Source: Basidiobolus meristosporus CBS 931.73 (Eukaryota > Basidiobolomycota > Basidiobolomycetes > Basidiobolales > Basidiobolaceae). Taken from it: a stretch of DNA of 57,874 bases. Below are positions 34,361 through 46,004 of this stretch, piece by piece. The notes under the pieces were generated by a model, which had not been told where the DNA came from, ran no database searches, and saw only the letters and a program-made list of their open reading frames with translations. Position 1 is the stretch's first letter, and each line of letters opens with the position of its first letter. The stretch covers positions 1 to 57,874 of the forward strand of contig MCFE01000561.1 in the NCBI GenBank assembly GCA_002104905.1, given 5' to 3'. The translations under genes and the position numbers were made by a program.

Positions 34361-35014
34361 ATATCTCTAAACCAGTATTGCACTCATTTCTTTATTTTGC
34401 TTTTTGCTATTGTAACACACAAGTGAAAGATCAAGAATCTCCAAATTTGAAAGACAAATGCTCCAGACCCTGACAAGCAATTCACCCAAGAATATTATGT
34501 CATACAGAACATGTAGTAGCCAACATATGTTTCAAATTACAGCTCATTAGAAGCAGTACTTAAGGAGTTATGACCAAAAGGGTCCAAATATTATATATAC
34601 TATGCCTTATTGCTAGGATTACTATGGTGACTTTGATCACATGTAGCTCTTGAACCAGCCAATCAAATCATGTGCAATTTTCAAAGGTGCTGCGCCTATG
34701 TCTAATCTGCGCCACTGCAAAAATTTTAGGCTTGTATCATATGTATTGCTTGCGCAATTGCCCAAAAACATTGATCCTTCAGAATTTTCATATATATGAC
34801 TTCTCCAGCTGAAAAATAAAGGGAGAGCCTCTCTTTCCAGAATCTCCGCACTTCAATTACAAGTTTAAAGATTATAAGACTTCCCCTGCATCACTTGCAC
34901 TGTTGAGTATTCTGACTTTGATCAGTACTATATAGGTAAAGAGACTGCAAAGCTCACAACAATCCAATCTAAGTTCTACAGGAAACTACCACTTTTCTGT
35001 TGAAAAAGTCCCAT

Positions 35015-35241
35015 CTAAGACACCCCTTAACTATAAAGACACCCTTTTAGACATCCCATAAGTCTAAAGACCCCCTTAGAGACCCCTTCAAGAAACCCCT
35101 TTACTCTAAAGAAGCCCCTTTAGACACCCCTTTAGTGTAAAGTCCACTTCAGAGACCAATACAAGAGGCCCCTTTACTCTAAAGACACCCCTTTAAGTCC
35201 AAAGACCCCATAAGAGACTTCTACAGCACACCCCTGTAAGA
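35015..35241. repeat. Degenerate minisatellite in element X
   Basis: Repeated, imperfect copies of a CCCCTTTAG / TCTAAAGACAC unit of roughly 20-30 bp, C/T-biased on the plus strand, fill about 225 bp. Confidence 0.7.
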
Positions 35242-35444
35242 CAAAGAGGAGTTCAGAATTTCCATATAAGGAGATACTTTTCTCAGAAAGGAACGTGACT
35301 TCCAAATAAGGAAAAGCTACTATAAAGTAAATAAGCCTATTAGCCAACAGAAGGTCAGAACACTGCTGTAGAAGTGATATACACTGCCTACAGTATATTT
35401 TGAACCAAAGATTGAGGAAATTAGTGAAGGTTATATCTTCTATT

Positions 35445-35793
35445 TGTTGTAAGAATTTGTAATTCCACCTAAATATTCACCTAACTTAGTCACTTAGATC
35501 ATCACCTTCAAATCCTAGAGAATACTGACCAAATTCCTTGTCGGGATTTACTTAGAATATTTTCACCAAAATACCAGGTACCCAGAACATGAAAATTCTC
35601 AAAGTTGTCCAAACAGCCCCAAACTTTGCACACATGTTCTTGGGACCTTCCTTAACCTATTCTACATGTTTGTAATGCCAAGACCAAGTAAAAGTATAAA
35701 TACTACTTTTACATTCAATAAATCATCAAGTGAAAACCACATAATCTACTTGTTCTCCCAATCACTTCCAATATCTCCAAGACTCTTACAACA
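35445..35793 (+). repeat. 5' LTR of element A
   Basis: TGTTG...CAACA, 349 bp, with a TATA-like tataaatac about 100 bp before its end. An open frame in the track of this region begins inside the LTR; the Gag start used here is downstream. Confidence 0.93.
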
Positions 35794-35797
35794 GGTT

Positions 35798-36600
35798 ATG
35801 AGCCCCAAGCTGTCACTCTCTGCAATGTCTACTACTGCTATTACTGGAATTTTTCCCTCTGCTGAAAAGTTGGATGGCTCTAACTACCAAGTGTGGAAGG
35901 TGAAGATGAAGATGCTGCTACAAGAAAGAGGCCTTTGGGATATTGTCATGGGAGAAGAATGCCCTCCTAAAAATGTGGGAGAGGAAGCCTTAAAGTACCA
36001 GAAGAAAGAACAAAGTGCCTTTAACTGCATTTGCCTTAATCTCAAGGACAAATTGCTAATTCAATGCTCAAGAGCAAAAACGGCAAAGAATGCCTGGAAG
36101 GCATTAGAAGACGCCTACCAGTCATGTTCAGCTGCTAAGAAAATGTATCTGAGACAAAAATTCTTTACTACAAAGATGCTGTCAGGAGAAGAAATGAAAA
36201 ATCTAATTAACAGAATTACCCTGCTGGTAGATGAGATGGAATCTGTGGGCGTACCAACTACTGATGAGGATGTGATAGTTACCATCCTGAATAGCCTGAA
36301 AGACAAGTTTCAGGGCCTTGTATCAGACCTAGAGTCCAGAACTGAAGATCTGACCTTAAATTATGTATATGGAAGGCTCCTGGATGAAGAATAAGAAAAT
36401 CAAGCGCCAATAAGAAGGAAGAAGAAAATGCTTTGATAAGCAATGATAACCAACAAAGGAGGTACCCAAGACCCTACAAAGGCAACAGCAACCTATTTTG
36501 CAACTACTGCAAAAGGAAAGGACACACATCAGACCGGTGTCTCAAAAAAAGAGATTATCAGCAAAAGAAGCCTGAATATGGAAATGCTGCAACAACTGAA
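35798..36600 (+). pseudogene. Gag of element A (one frameshift)
   Basis: Begins at ATG 35798 (MSPKLSLSAMSTTAITG). It has the copia Gag start FPSAEKLDGSNYQVW, a UBN2-like helical region to about residue 198, then a premature stop at 36392-36394. The stop results from loss of one T (gaataag; element B has gaattaag). In the other frame the zinc knuckle C-x2-C-x4-H-x4-C (CNYCKRKGHTSDRC) follows at about 36499-36540. Confidence 0.88.
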
Positions 36601-39600
36601 GAGAGACTATTCATATCTGCACTAAATATGACCACAAACAAGGATTCTCAAACGTGGTATATTGACTCTGGAGCTTCTCAACACTTTACACACCAAAAAG
36701 AACTTTTTACCCAATATCAAGAAATTCCAATTAAGAAGGTTTTCATGGGTGACAATAGAACACTTGATGCAGTGGGAGAAGGAACTATCCAAGTAAACCT
36801 TAGAAGCAGTGAAGGAAGCCATACACTGACCTTTAAAGAAGTACTCTGTGTACCAGAAATAGCCAAGAACCTACTCTCTGTAAGCAAGGCCACGGCAGAA
36901 GGACTCAGTTTCAGTTTTGACAATTCTGGATGCAGGATCACGGATCAAAATGGTGCTCATATTGCTTTGGGCATCAGAGATCAGAATCTATACAAGTTGA
37001 CTTATATTCCATCATATCTGAAGGCCAATATAAGTAACTTAAATGAAGACACACCAATGCTTTGGCACAGGAGATTTGGGCACATCAATTTTGATTATTT
37101 GCGCAAAATGATCAAAGATCAGCTAATATCTGGAGTGAAAATTGATCCCCCAGCTAATTTGGAGCACTGTGAAGCCTGCTTATATGGGAAACAAGCCAGA
37201 CAACTGTTCAAGAGCTCTGGGCTAATCAAAACTAAGAAAAAATTAGATCTAATTCACTCAGATCTGTGTGGACCTATGCAAAATTTATTCTTAGGTGGGA
37301 TGAAGTATTTAATCACTTTTATTGATGATTATACAAGATACACATGGGTCTACTTCATGGAGAGAAAGGAAGAGGCTCTTTCTAAGTTCAGGGAGTTTAA
37401 AGCCATGGTGGAGAGAGAAACTGGTGAAAAAATCAAGAAAATACGCTCTGACAATGGTGGAGAATATACTTCAAAACTCTTCATTCACTTCTGCAAAATT
37501 CATGGGATAAAGCAAGAGACTACTGCACCACACTCCCCACAGCAAAATGGAGTAGCAGACCAAGCTAACAGATCAATAATTGATATGGCAAGATCTAGGA
37601 TCCATGATCAAAAATTATCCAATGATTTTTGGGCGGAATCAGTTGCCACTGCTGTATATCTTAAAAATAGGAGTTATAACAGAATACTTTGTGATTCTAC
37701 TCCATTTGAAGCATGGTATGGATACAGACCAAGTGCAGAACATCTAAGAATATTTGGGTGTACAGCATATGCCAAAAAACTGGCCGGAAATCAGTCAAAA
37801 TTTGAGCCAAAAAGTGTAAAACGCATATTTTTAGGCTACTGCAATGAGAGTAAGGCATACAGACTCTACAATACCAAAGCAAAGAAGCTTATCAAGTCCA
37901 GGGATGTGTTGTTTGATGAAAATTCAGAGTTTTCACAAAAAATGAGATCAGATGATGATGAAAATCTGATCTCAAGTCCACCAATTGTCAGGATGGAATC
38001 AGAGCAAAACAATGAAAATTTTTTCACTCCAGAGGACTCTACAACCATGGCTCAGCCAGAATCAGTGCCCAGAAATATCCCAGAAGTGATCATTCCAGTA
38101 TCAAATGCCCAGAGATCAAATCAAACAAGAAATAGCCCAAATTACTATATCAATGAGGGTACAAACTTAGCCTATGCCTATTCAGTCCATATTGATGAGC
38201 CCCAGACTGTAAAAGAGGCCCTAAATAGCCCTCAGACAAAGCTTTGGAGATCTGCAATGACTGAGGAATATCAGGCACTGATGGAAAATCAAACTTGGGA
38301 CTTAGTCAAATTACCAATCAACCAAAAATCAATTGGATGCAGATGGGTCTTCAAGACAAAATACAAGGCTGATGGTACAATTGAAAGATACAAAGCAAGA
38401 CTTGTAGCCAAAGGATACTCTCAAATAAAAGGACTTGACTATACTGAGACCTTTGCACCGGTAGCCAAGTTTAATTCCATCAGATTAATATTGGCTATTG
38501 CAGCCAAATATAAGTTTTTTATTCATCAAATGGATGTAAAACTGCATTTTTGAATGGAGAACTTGATCAGGACGTGTATATGGACCAGCCTGATGGGCTT
38601 GTTGACCAAGATAACCCCCATTTGGTCTGCAAGCTTAAAAAGTCACTATATGGTCTCAAACAATCACCGAGAGCCTGGAATTACAAGATAGATTCTTATT
38701 TGGAATCCATGAGTTTCAAAAGAAGTAATGCTGACTATAGTATATACTATAAGCCAGATAGAGCAAATCCAGTTCTATTAGCTCTATATGCAGATGATCT
38801 TATTATAGCCACCAATAACCTAGAAACATTAGAAGAGACTAAATCCAGCCTATCTAAGGAGTTCAAGATGTCCAATCTAGGAGAACTTAGTTACTACTTA
38901 GGGATTAAGTTCTCCATAGACAGAAGTACCCAGACTATTACCCTAAGCCAATCCAAGTATATTAAAGATATACTAAAGAAGTACAAAATGGAAGACTGTA
39001 AACCGGCAGCTACCCCAATGGGGACAAACCTTAACTTTGTCAAAACTCAACCAAATCAAGAGAGCTTGGTGCCATCTGAAAGCCCTGACTTTCCTTATCA
39101 ATCCATAGTCGGCAGTTTGATGTATATCATGCTTGGAACACGTCCAGATATCTATATTCAGTGGGAGTTGTCAGCCAAGATAATCAGAATTATGGATCTG
39201 ATCATATTGCAGCAGTTAAGCAGATTTTTAGATACCTAAAAGGAACTGCTGATATCTGCTTAAGATACACTTATAAGGATTCAGAACAGGATCTTGTGGG
39301 ATACTCTGATGCTGATTGGGGACAAAATATGGAAGAAAGAAGATCCACCACAGGATGCACCTTTCTTTACTGTAAAGGAGCAATTTCATGGAATTCAAGA
39401 AAGCAACCAACTGTAGCACTTTCTACTACAGAGGCAGAGTATATGGCAGCCTGTGAAGCTACAAAAGAAGCAATGTGGTTAAGAAAACTCTTTACAGATT
39501 TAGGCCTATGTCAAAAAAAACACCTATTACTTTATTTCAAGATAATCAAGGATGTATACAATTAGGTAGAAATCCAACTTTTCATGCTAGAACCAAGCAC

Positions 39601-39767
39601 ATAGATATTAGACATCATTACATACGTAAAGCTATAGAGAATAACTTAGTTAGCTTAGTTACTGTCCTACAGATGAAATGATTGCAGACATATTTACCAA
39701 ACCATTAGCTAGAGACAAGTTTGAATATCTTAGGTCAAAATTGGGACTAGTCAGTATGAACATTTAG
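36601..39767 (+). pseudogene. Pol of element A: protease, integrase, RT, RNase H (several frameshifts)
   Basis: Protease WYIDSGASQHFTH, the GAG-pre-integrase HHCC box (LWHRRFGHINFDYLRK to CEACLYGKQ), integrase core with HSDLCGP and [24 protein letters not shown] with [12 protein letters not shown], and RNase H GYSDADWGQ. Catalytic Glu of integrase is Asp (GAC at 37558-37560, NGVADQANRS; element B has NGVAEHANRS). Frame breaks: one A lost at about 38538-38541, one base lost near 39150 (gatatctatattc), two A gained near 39515, one T lost near 39660. It could not make an intact Pol without frameshifting at several sites. Stop at 39765-39767. Confidence 0.9.
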
Positions 39768-39778
39768 CTGAATGGGAG

Positions 39779-40127
39779 TGTTGTAAAAATTTGTAATTCC
39801 ACCTAAATATTCACCTAACTTAGTCACTTAGATCATCACCTTCCAATCCTAGAGAATACTGACCAAATTCCTTGTTGGGATTTACTTAGAATATCTTCAC
39901 CAAAATACCAGGTACCCAGAACATGAAAATTCTTAAAGTTGTCCAAACAGCCCCAAACTTTGCACACATGTTCTTGGGACCTTCCTTAACCTATTCTACG
40001 TGCTTGTAATGCCAAGACCAGGTAAAAGTATAAATACTACTTTTACATTCAATAAATCATTAAGTGAAAACCACATAATCTACTTGTTCTCCCAATCACT
40101 TCCAATATCTCCAAGACTCTTACAACA
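39779..40127 (+). repeat. 3' LTR of element A
   Basis: 349 bp, partner of the LTR at 35445-35793; see the element entry for the comparison. Confidence 0.93.
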
Positions 40128-40255
40128 CTATTGATATATCAAGCTCCCAATAAACTATTTCAGTATTAGCATACTGGAAGTTGTTGTATATTATTGATTA
40201 GCCTCTACATTGTAGAACAAGCCCCCAACTAATCATAATGCAACACAACATATCT

Positions 40256-40480
40256 AAAATTCCGCTTAACTGCGGCAATATGATCAGATCCACAGTTCCA
40301 ATTATGTTGGCTGACAACTCCCACTGAATATGAGATATCTGGACATGTTCCAAGCATGATGTACATCAGACTGCTGACCATATATTGATAAGGAAAGTTT
40401 GGGCTTTCAGATGGCACCAAGGTCTCTTGATTTGGTGGTGATTTGACCAAGTTAAGGTTTGTCTCCATTGGGGTAGCTGC
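40256..40480 (-). pseudogene. Element B: end of RT, start of RNase H
   Basis: Encodes ATPMETNLNLVKSPPNQE, the [20 protein letters not shown] region and [10 protein letters not shown]. It continues with 41001-41640 across the Y-family solo LTR and with 33784-34330 across element X. Confidence 0.85.
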
Positions 40481-41000
40481 TGTTATGAATAGACACAAGG
40501 CAGGAGGAAAAGCTAGGCACGGCAGGGAAGGACTTAGGTGTGGACCATCAAGGCAAGGCAGGATTCAAGGCAAGGCTGTTTATTCAAGACCTGTGTTTAT
40601 CAGACTGAGGAATACTTAAGGGGAGATAGGACTATATATACTTTTTGGTTATACTGATGCCAAGAGATATTGGCTAATACTAATAGGGTTGTGGGGTGGG
40701 GCACAGCAATGTGCTGGGGATAATAATATAGAAGGCAAGGCACTGAGACAGGATGGGGAGATGGATTGGGTCACCTGATCATGTGTCTAAGTCATGTGAC
40801 CTGGTATTTCCATATATGGTACTGGACTATTAAAAATACAATGGGAAGCTTCCATGGAATGTTCCAATGTGTAACAATGGTTTAGAATGGTCAGGAACTT
40901 TCTGGATGGTGGTAGAAGGTTCCAGAAAGAATCTCTTAGAAATTGAGCTAGGAAGCTGAAACTTGGCATGGGTGTTCATGGTTGTCATTTGATCATGACA
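40481..41000. mobile_element. Solo LTR, family Y (520 bp), GCTGC target duplication
   Basis: Starts TGTTATGA, ends TCATGACA (short inverted termini) and is flanked by GCTGC at 40476-40480 and 41001-41005, inside the RT sequence of element B. Other pieces of the family lie at 45326-45514, 50292-50351 and probably around 54.5-54.62 kb. Confidence 0.88.
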
Positions 41001-41640
41001 GCTGCTGGTTTACAGTCTTCCATTTTGTACTTCTTTAGTATATCTTGAATATACTTGGATTGGCTTAGGGTAATAGTCTGGGTACTTCTGACTATGGAGA
41101 ACTTAATCCCTAAGTAGTAACTGAGTTCTCCTAGATTGGACATCCTGAACTCCTTAGATAGGCTGGATTTAGTCTCTTCCAATGTTTCTAGGTTATTGGT
41201 GGCTATAATAAGATCATCTGCATATAGAGCTAATAGAACTGGATTTGCTCTGTCTGGCTTATAGTATATACTATAGTCAGCATTACTCCTTTTGAAGCTC
41301 AAAGATTCCTAATAAGAATCCATCTTGCAATTTCAGGCTCTTGGTGATTGTTTAAGACCAAATAGTGACTTTTTAAGCTTGCAGACTGAATGGGGGTTAT
41401 CTTGGTAAACAAATTCATCAGGCTGGTCCATATACATGTCCTCATCTAGTTCTCCATTGAAAAATGCAGCTTTACATCCATTTGATGAATAAACAACTTC
41501 TATTTGGCGGCAATAGCCAATATTAATCTGATGGAATTAAACTTGGCTACCAGTGCAAAGGTCTCAGTATAGTCAAGTCCTTTTGTTTGAGAGTATCCTT
41601 TGGCCACAAGTCTTGCTTTGTAGCTTTCAACTGTACCATC
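41001..41640 (-). pseudogene. Element B: RT core
   Basis: Carries the [12 protein letters not shown] active-site box and [11 protein letters not shown]. The upstream MDVK block has the same one-base shift (gatgtaaagctgc, 41468-41474) as element A. Confidence 0.88.
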
Positions 41641-41989
41641 TATTGTAAGAGTCTTGGAGATATTGGAAGTGATTGGGAGAACAAGTAGATTTTGTGGTTT
41701 TCACTAAATGATTTATTGAATGTAAAAGTAGTACTTGTACTTTTACCTGGTCATGACATTACAAACATGTAGAATAGGTTAAGGAAGGTCCCAAGAACAT
41801 GTGTGCAAAGTTTGGGGCTGTTTGGACAACTTTGAGAATTTTCATGATCTGGGTACCTGGCATTTTAGTGAAAATATTCTAAGTAAATCCCAACAAGGAA
41901 TTTGGTCAGTATTCTCTAGGATTTGAAGGTAATGATCTAAGTGACTAAGTCAGGTGAATAGTTAGGTGGAAATACAAGCTTGTACAACA
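41641..41989 (-). mobile_element. Solo copia LTR, CCATC target duplication
   Basis: A 349-bp LTR of the A/B family with the outer TG changed to TA (tattgtaag), flanked by CCATC at 41636-41640 and 41990-41994. The interrupted RT reading resumes exactly on both sides, so this is a solo LTR left by LTR-LTR recombination. Confidence 0.88.
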
Positions 41990-44545
41990 CCATCAGCCTT
42001 GCATTTTGTCTTGAAAACTCATCTACATCCAATGGATTTTTAGCTGATTGGTAATTTGACTAAGTCCCATGTTTGGTTTTCCATCAGGGCCTGATATTTC
42101 TCAGTCATTGCAGATCTCCAAAACTTTGTCTGGGGGCTATTTAGGGTCTCTTTTACAGTGTGCGGTTCATCAATATGGACTTAATAGGCATAGGCTAAGT
42201 TTGTACCCTCAATGATATAGTAATTTGGGCTTTTCTTGTCCAATTGGATCTTCAGGCATTTAATACTGGAATGATCACTTCTGGGATATTCCTTGACACT
42301 GATTCTGGCTGAAGCATGGTGTAGAGTCCTCTGGAGTGAAAAAATTCTCATTGTTTTGCTCTGATTCAATCCTGATAATTGGTGGACTTGGGATCAGATT
42401 TTAGTCATCATCCGATGTCATTTTTTGTGAAAATTTTGAATATTCAGCAAACAACACATCCCTGGACTTGATTAGCTTCTTTGCTTTTGTATTATAGAGT
42501 TGGTATGCTTTACTCTCATTGCAGTAACACAAAAAGATGCATTTTACACTTTTTGGCTCAAATTTTGACTGATTTCCTTGCAGTTTCTTGGCATATCCTG
42601 TACATCCAAATATTCTTAGATGTTCTGCACTTGGTCCATATACATACCATGCTTCAAATGGGGTAGAATCACAAAGTATTCTGCTATAACTCCTATTCTT
42701 AAGATATACAGGAGTGGCAACTAATTTCTCTCAAAAATCATATGACAATTTTTGATCATGGATCATAAATCTTGCCATATCAATTATTGATCTGTTAGCA
42801 TGTTCTGCTACTCCATTTTGCTGTGGGGAGTATGGTACAGTAGTCTCTTACTTTATCCCATGGATTTTGCCAAAGTTGATGAAGAGTTTTGAGGTATATC
42901 CTCTACCATTGTCAGAGCGTATTTTGCTAATTTTTCACCAGTTTCACTCTCCACCATGGCTTTAAACTGCCTGAACTTAGGCAGAGCTTCTTCCTTTCTC
43001 CCCATGCAGTAAACCCATGTGTATTGTGTATAAACATCAATAACAGTGATAAAATACTTCATCCTGCCTAAGGATAAATTTTGTATAGGTCCACACAGAT
43101 CTGAGTGAATTAGATCTAATTTTTTCATAGTTTTGATCAACCCAGAGCACTTGAACAGTTGTTTGGCTTGTTTCCCATATATGCAGGATCCAAAGTGCTT
43201 CAAATTAGCTGGGGGATCAACTTTTACTCCAGAAATTAGCTGTTCTTTGACCATTTTGCACACATAATCAAAATCTCCTGTGCCAAAGCATTGGTGTTTC
43301 TTCATTTAAGCTATTTATACTGGCTTCCAAATATGACGGAATATAAGTCAACTTGCATAGATTCTGATCTCTGATACCCAAAGCAATATGGGCACCACTT
43401 TGATTAGTGATCTTGCATCCAGAATTGCCAAAGCTGAAACTGAGTCCTTCTGCAGTGGCCTTGCTTACATATAGTAGTTTCTTGGCTATTTCAAGTACCT
43501 AGAGTACTTCTTTGAAAGTCAGTGTATGGCTTCCTTCACTGCTTCTTAGGTTTACTTGGATAGTTCCTTCTCTCACTTCATCAAGTGTTCTATTGTCACC
43601 CATGAAAACCTTCTTAACTGGAATTTCTTGTTATTGGGTGAAAAGTTCTTTTTGATGCGTAAACTGTTGAGATACTCCAGAGTCAATATACCACATCTGA
43701 GAATCCTTGTTTATGGTCATATTTAGAGCAGATATGGATAGTCTATCTTCAGTTGTTGCAGAATTTCCATATTCAGGCTTTTTCTGCTGACTATCTTTTT
43801 TTGAAGCACCGGTCTGATGTGTGTCCTTTCCTTTTGCAGTAGTTGCAAAACCGGTTGCTGTTGCCTTTGTAGGGTCTTGGGTACCTCCTTTGTTGGTTAT
43901 CACTGATTATTAAAGCATTTTCTTCTTCCTTCTCATTGGCACTTAATTTTCTTAATTCTTCATCCAGGAGCCTTCCATATACATAATTTAAGGTCAAATC
44001 TTCAGTTCTGGACTCTAGGGCTGATACAAGGCCCTGAAGCGTGTCTGTCAGGCTATTCAGGATGGTAACTATCACATCCCCATCAGTAGTTGGTACACCT
44101 GCAGATTCCATTTCATCTACAAGCAAGGTAATTCTGTTAATTGGATATTTCATTTCTTCTCCTGGCAGCATCTTTATTGTAATGAATTTTTGTCTCAGAT
44201 ACATTGCCCTGGCAGCTGAACATGACTGGTAGGTGCCTTCTAATGCCCTCCAGGCATTCTTTGCTGTTTTTGCTCTTGAGCATTGAGTTAGCAACCTGTC
44301 TTTGACATTGAGGCAAATGAAGTTAAAGGCATTTTGTTCTTTCTTCTCAAGGATTCTCTCCCACATTTTTAGGTGGGCATTCTTCTCCCATGACAATATC
44401 CTGAAGGCCTTTGTATTTTAGCAGCATCTTTGTCACAACCATCCACACCTAGTAGTTAGATCCATCCAACTTTTCTGCAGAGGGAAATATCCCAGTAATA
44501 GCAGTATCAGACAATTTAGAGAGTGACAGCCTGGGGCTCATGACG
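41990..44545 (-). pseudogene. Element B: Gag, protease, integrase and start of RT
   Basis: Gag starts at ATG 44541 (MSPRLSLSKL). The zinc knuckle CNYCKRKGHTSDRC is near 43820, protease region WYIDSGVSQQFTH near 43680, pre-integrase box and GPIQNLSLGRMKYFI near 43100, integrase SPQQNGVAEHANRS near 42800, and the pre-RT linker to 41990. Many frame breaks and stops interrupt it. Before Gag the primer-site position reads CGTCATGAGCCCC. Confidence 0.88.
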
Positions 44546-44894
44546 TATAGTAAAAATCTTGGAAAAACTGGAAGTGATTGGGAGAGCAAGCAGATTGTGT
44601 GGTTTTCACTCAATGATATATTGAATATAAAAGTAGTATTCATACTTTTACATGGTCTTGGCATAGCAAACAAGTAGAGTGGGCTTAGGAAGGTCCCAGG
44701 AGCATGTGGTCAAGGTTTGGGGCTGCTTGGATAACTTTACAAATTCTCATGTTTTGGGTACCTGATATATTGGTGAAGATATTCTGAGTAAATCCCAACC
44801 AGGAGTTTGGTCAGTATTCTCAAAGATTTTTAGATAAAGAGCTAAGTGACTAAGTTGGCTGAAAGTTTAGGTGGAATTACCAATCTTGACAACA
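44546..44894 (-). repeat. 5' LTR of element B
   Basis: 349 bp, the most diverged full-length LTR of this family here; the inner end is TATA instead of CAACA on the matching strand. CATTC follows at 44895. Confidence 0.85.
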
Positions 44895-45163
44895 CATTCC
44901 TCCCCTCTACTGAATTCTGGATGATTCTCTGCTCAGAGTGCTCTGTCATGCTTACTTCCAGCAAATGGCCCATTAAACCAGCTGATGTTACTCTCAATGA
45001 TGGACAGTGCTTGGAACTTTACACAGTGTGCAATGTGTTTGCCAGAATAAAGGTTTCTATGCCTTCTTGAAGGTCTGTCTATTCTTACCAAAATACTTCT
45101 AATATGCAACCTGTTATTGAACAATCTGGGATATGGTAGTCTATCAGAGCTCCAAGTCATTCA
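44895..45163 (-). pseudogene. PIF/Harbinger-like transposase remnant, part 2
   Basis: Translates to pieces like RLPYPRLFNNRLHIRSIL, YSGKHIAHCVKFQALS and WFNGPFAGSKHDRALW, matching the transposase at 50849-51655 over 51094-51400. It is the right half of the target of element B, cut at 45163 by another copia LTR. Confidence 0.85.
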
Positions 45164-45325
45164 TGTTGTCAAAGCTTGTAATTCCATCTGAATACTCACC
45201 TAACTTAGTCACTTGGATCATTACCTTGAAATCCTAGAGAATACTGACCATATCTTGGTTGGGATTTACTCAGAATATCTTCACCAACACATCTAGTACC
45301 CAGAACATGAAAATTTGCAAAGTTA
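45164..45325 (+). repeat. Copia LTR fragment (first 162 bp)
   Basis: Begins TGTTGTCAAAGC directly after Harbinger sequence (gtcattca) and stops inside the LTR at aaagtt, where family Y sequence begins. Confidence 0.8.
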
Positions 45326-45514
45326 TATCATACTATATGAGTTAATATTATGCCACATGACCAAGTGACCTGGCCAGCTCACCATGTGATATTCTAGTCT
45401 GTGCTTTAGCATTTTCTATTTTGGCACACTTCTTATGCCTCACACCAGAACCTAATCAGTATTAGCCAATATCTCTTGGCATCCCTATTGCCAGTAAGTA
45501 TATATAGTTCTCTC
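45326..45514. repeat. Family Y LTR fragment, reverse orientation
   Basis: The reverse complement matches the middle of the Y LTR at 40481-41000 (for example gccaagagatattggctaat). Confidence 0.7.
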
Positions 45515-45860
45515 TGTTGCAAAGGTTTGCAATTCCACCTAAATATTCACCCAACTTAGTCACTTGGATCATTAGCCACTAATCTTATAGAATACTGACC
45601 AAATTCCTTGTTGGGATTTACATGGAATATTTTTATCAAAATTCCACATACCCAGAACAAGGAAATACTTGGAACTGTCCAAACAGCTCCAAACTGTGCA
45701 CAAGCTCTTGGGATCTTCCTTAGCCCACTCTATGTGTGTATTTTGCCAAGACCATATAACAGTATAAATACTACTTCATATTCAATTAATCATCAAGTGA
45801 AAACCACATAATCTACTTGTTCTCCCAATCAATTCCAATATCTCCAAGACTCTTACAACA
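45515..45860 (+). repeat. 5' LTR of copia element E
   Basis: 346 bp, TGTTG...CAACA, followed by GGCTATGAGACCC, the primer-site and Gag-start region. Its 3' LTR was not found. Confidence 0.85.
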
Positions 45861-46004
45861 GGCTATGAGACCCAAGCTGTCACTCTCTGCAATGTCTATA
45901 ATGGCTATTACTGGAATATTTCCTCTGTTGTAAAGTTGGATGTATCTAACAGCCAGGTGTGAAAGGTGAAGATGAAGATGATGCTACAAGAAAGAGGCCT
46001 CCAA
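45861..46004 (+). pseudogene. Element E: start of Gag
   Basis: Matches element A Gag (AITGIF, KVKMKM region) with stop codons. It breaks off at gcctccaagtatc, where repeat W begins. Confidence 0.8.

Larger units (their letters stand above)
35445..40127 (+). mobile_element. Ty1/copia element A, nearly complete, with CTATT target duplication
   Basis: A 4.68-kb element with two 349-bp LTRs (35445-35793 and 39779-40127), flanked by CTATT at 35440-35444 and 40128-40132. After the 5' LTR comes a primer-binding-site-like GGTTATGAGCCC; before the 3' LTR is a purine tract ending TGAATGGGAG. By eye the LTRs differ at about 9 of 349 positions (about 2.6%), eight of them transitions, so the insertion is not recent. 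It lies inside element X. Confidence 0.93.
34331..40250. mobile_element. Element X, LTR-like insertion (about 1.2 kb, split by element A)
   Basis: Runs TGTAGT...ACAACA and sits in the copia RNase H sequence with tatc repeated at 34327-34330 and 40251-40254. Without element A it is about 1.23 kb (34331-35444 plus 40128-40250). It has no coding capacity, a TATA-like run near 34590 and AATAAA near 34814 on the plus strand, so it is probably a solo LTR of another retroelement family. A related fragment occurs at 48985-49030. Confidence 0.65.
31861..44894 (-). mobile_element. Old Ty1/copia element B (outer element, itself interrupted)
   Basis: A minus-strand copia element with LTR at 44546-44894 (5') and truncated LTR at 31861-32169 (3'), flanked by CATTC at 31856-31860 and 44895-44899 inside a Harbinger transposase sequence. 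Its gag-pol is broken by a solo copia LTR, a Y-family solo LTR and element X; it also contains an extra internal LTR at 33435-33783. The two outer LTRs share variants not found in element A (caagcaga where A has caagtaga, and tagagt before the ggct block), supporting their pairing. Confidence 0.75.

Noticed and set aside
35445-40127. Repeat-induced point mutation as the cause of decay in element A
   Set aside because: LTR differences are mostly transitions but in both directions, and the coding breaks are small indels, not C-to-T nonsense changes.
33435-41989. Reading the LTRs at 33435-33783 and 41641-41989 as the two ends of one element
   Set aside because: The LTR at 41641-41989 has its own perfect CCATC duplication and the RT reading continues across it, so it is a solo LTR.
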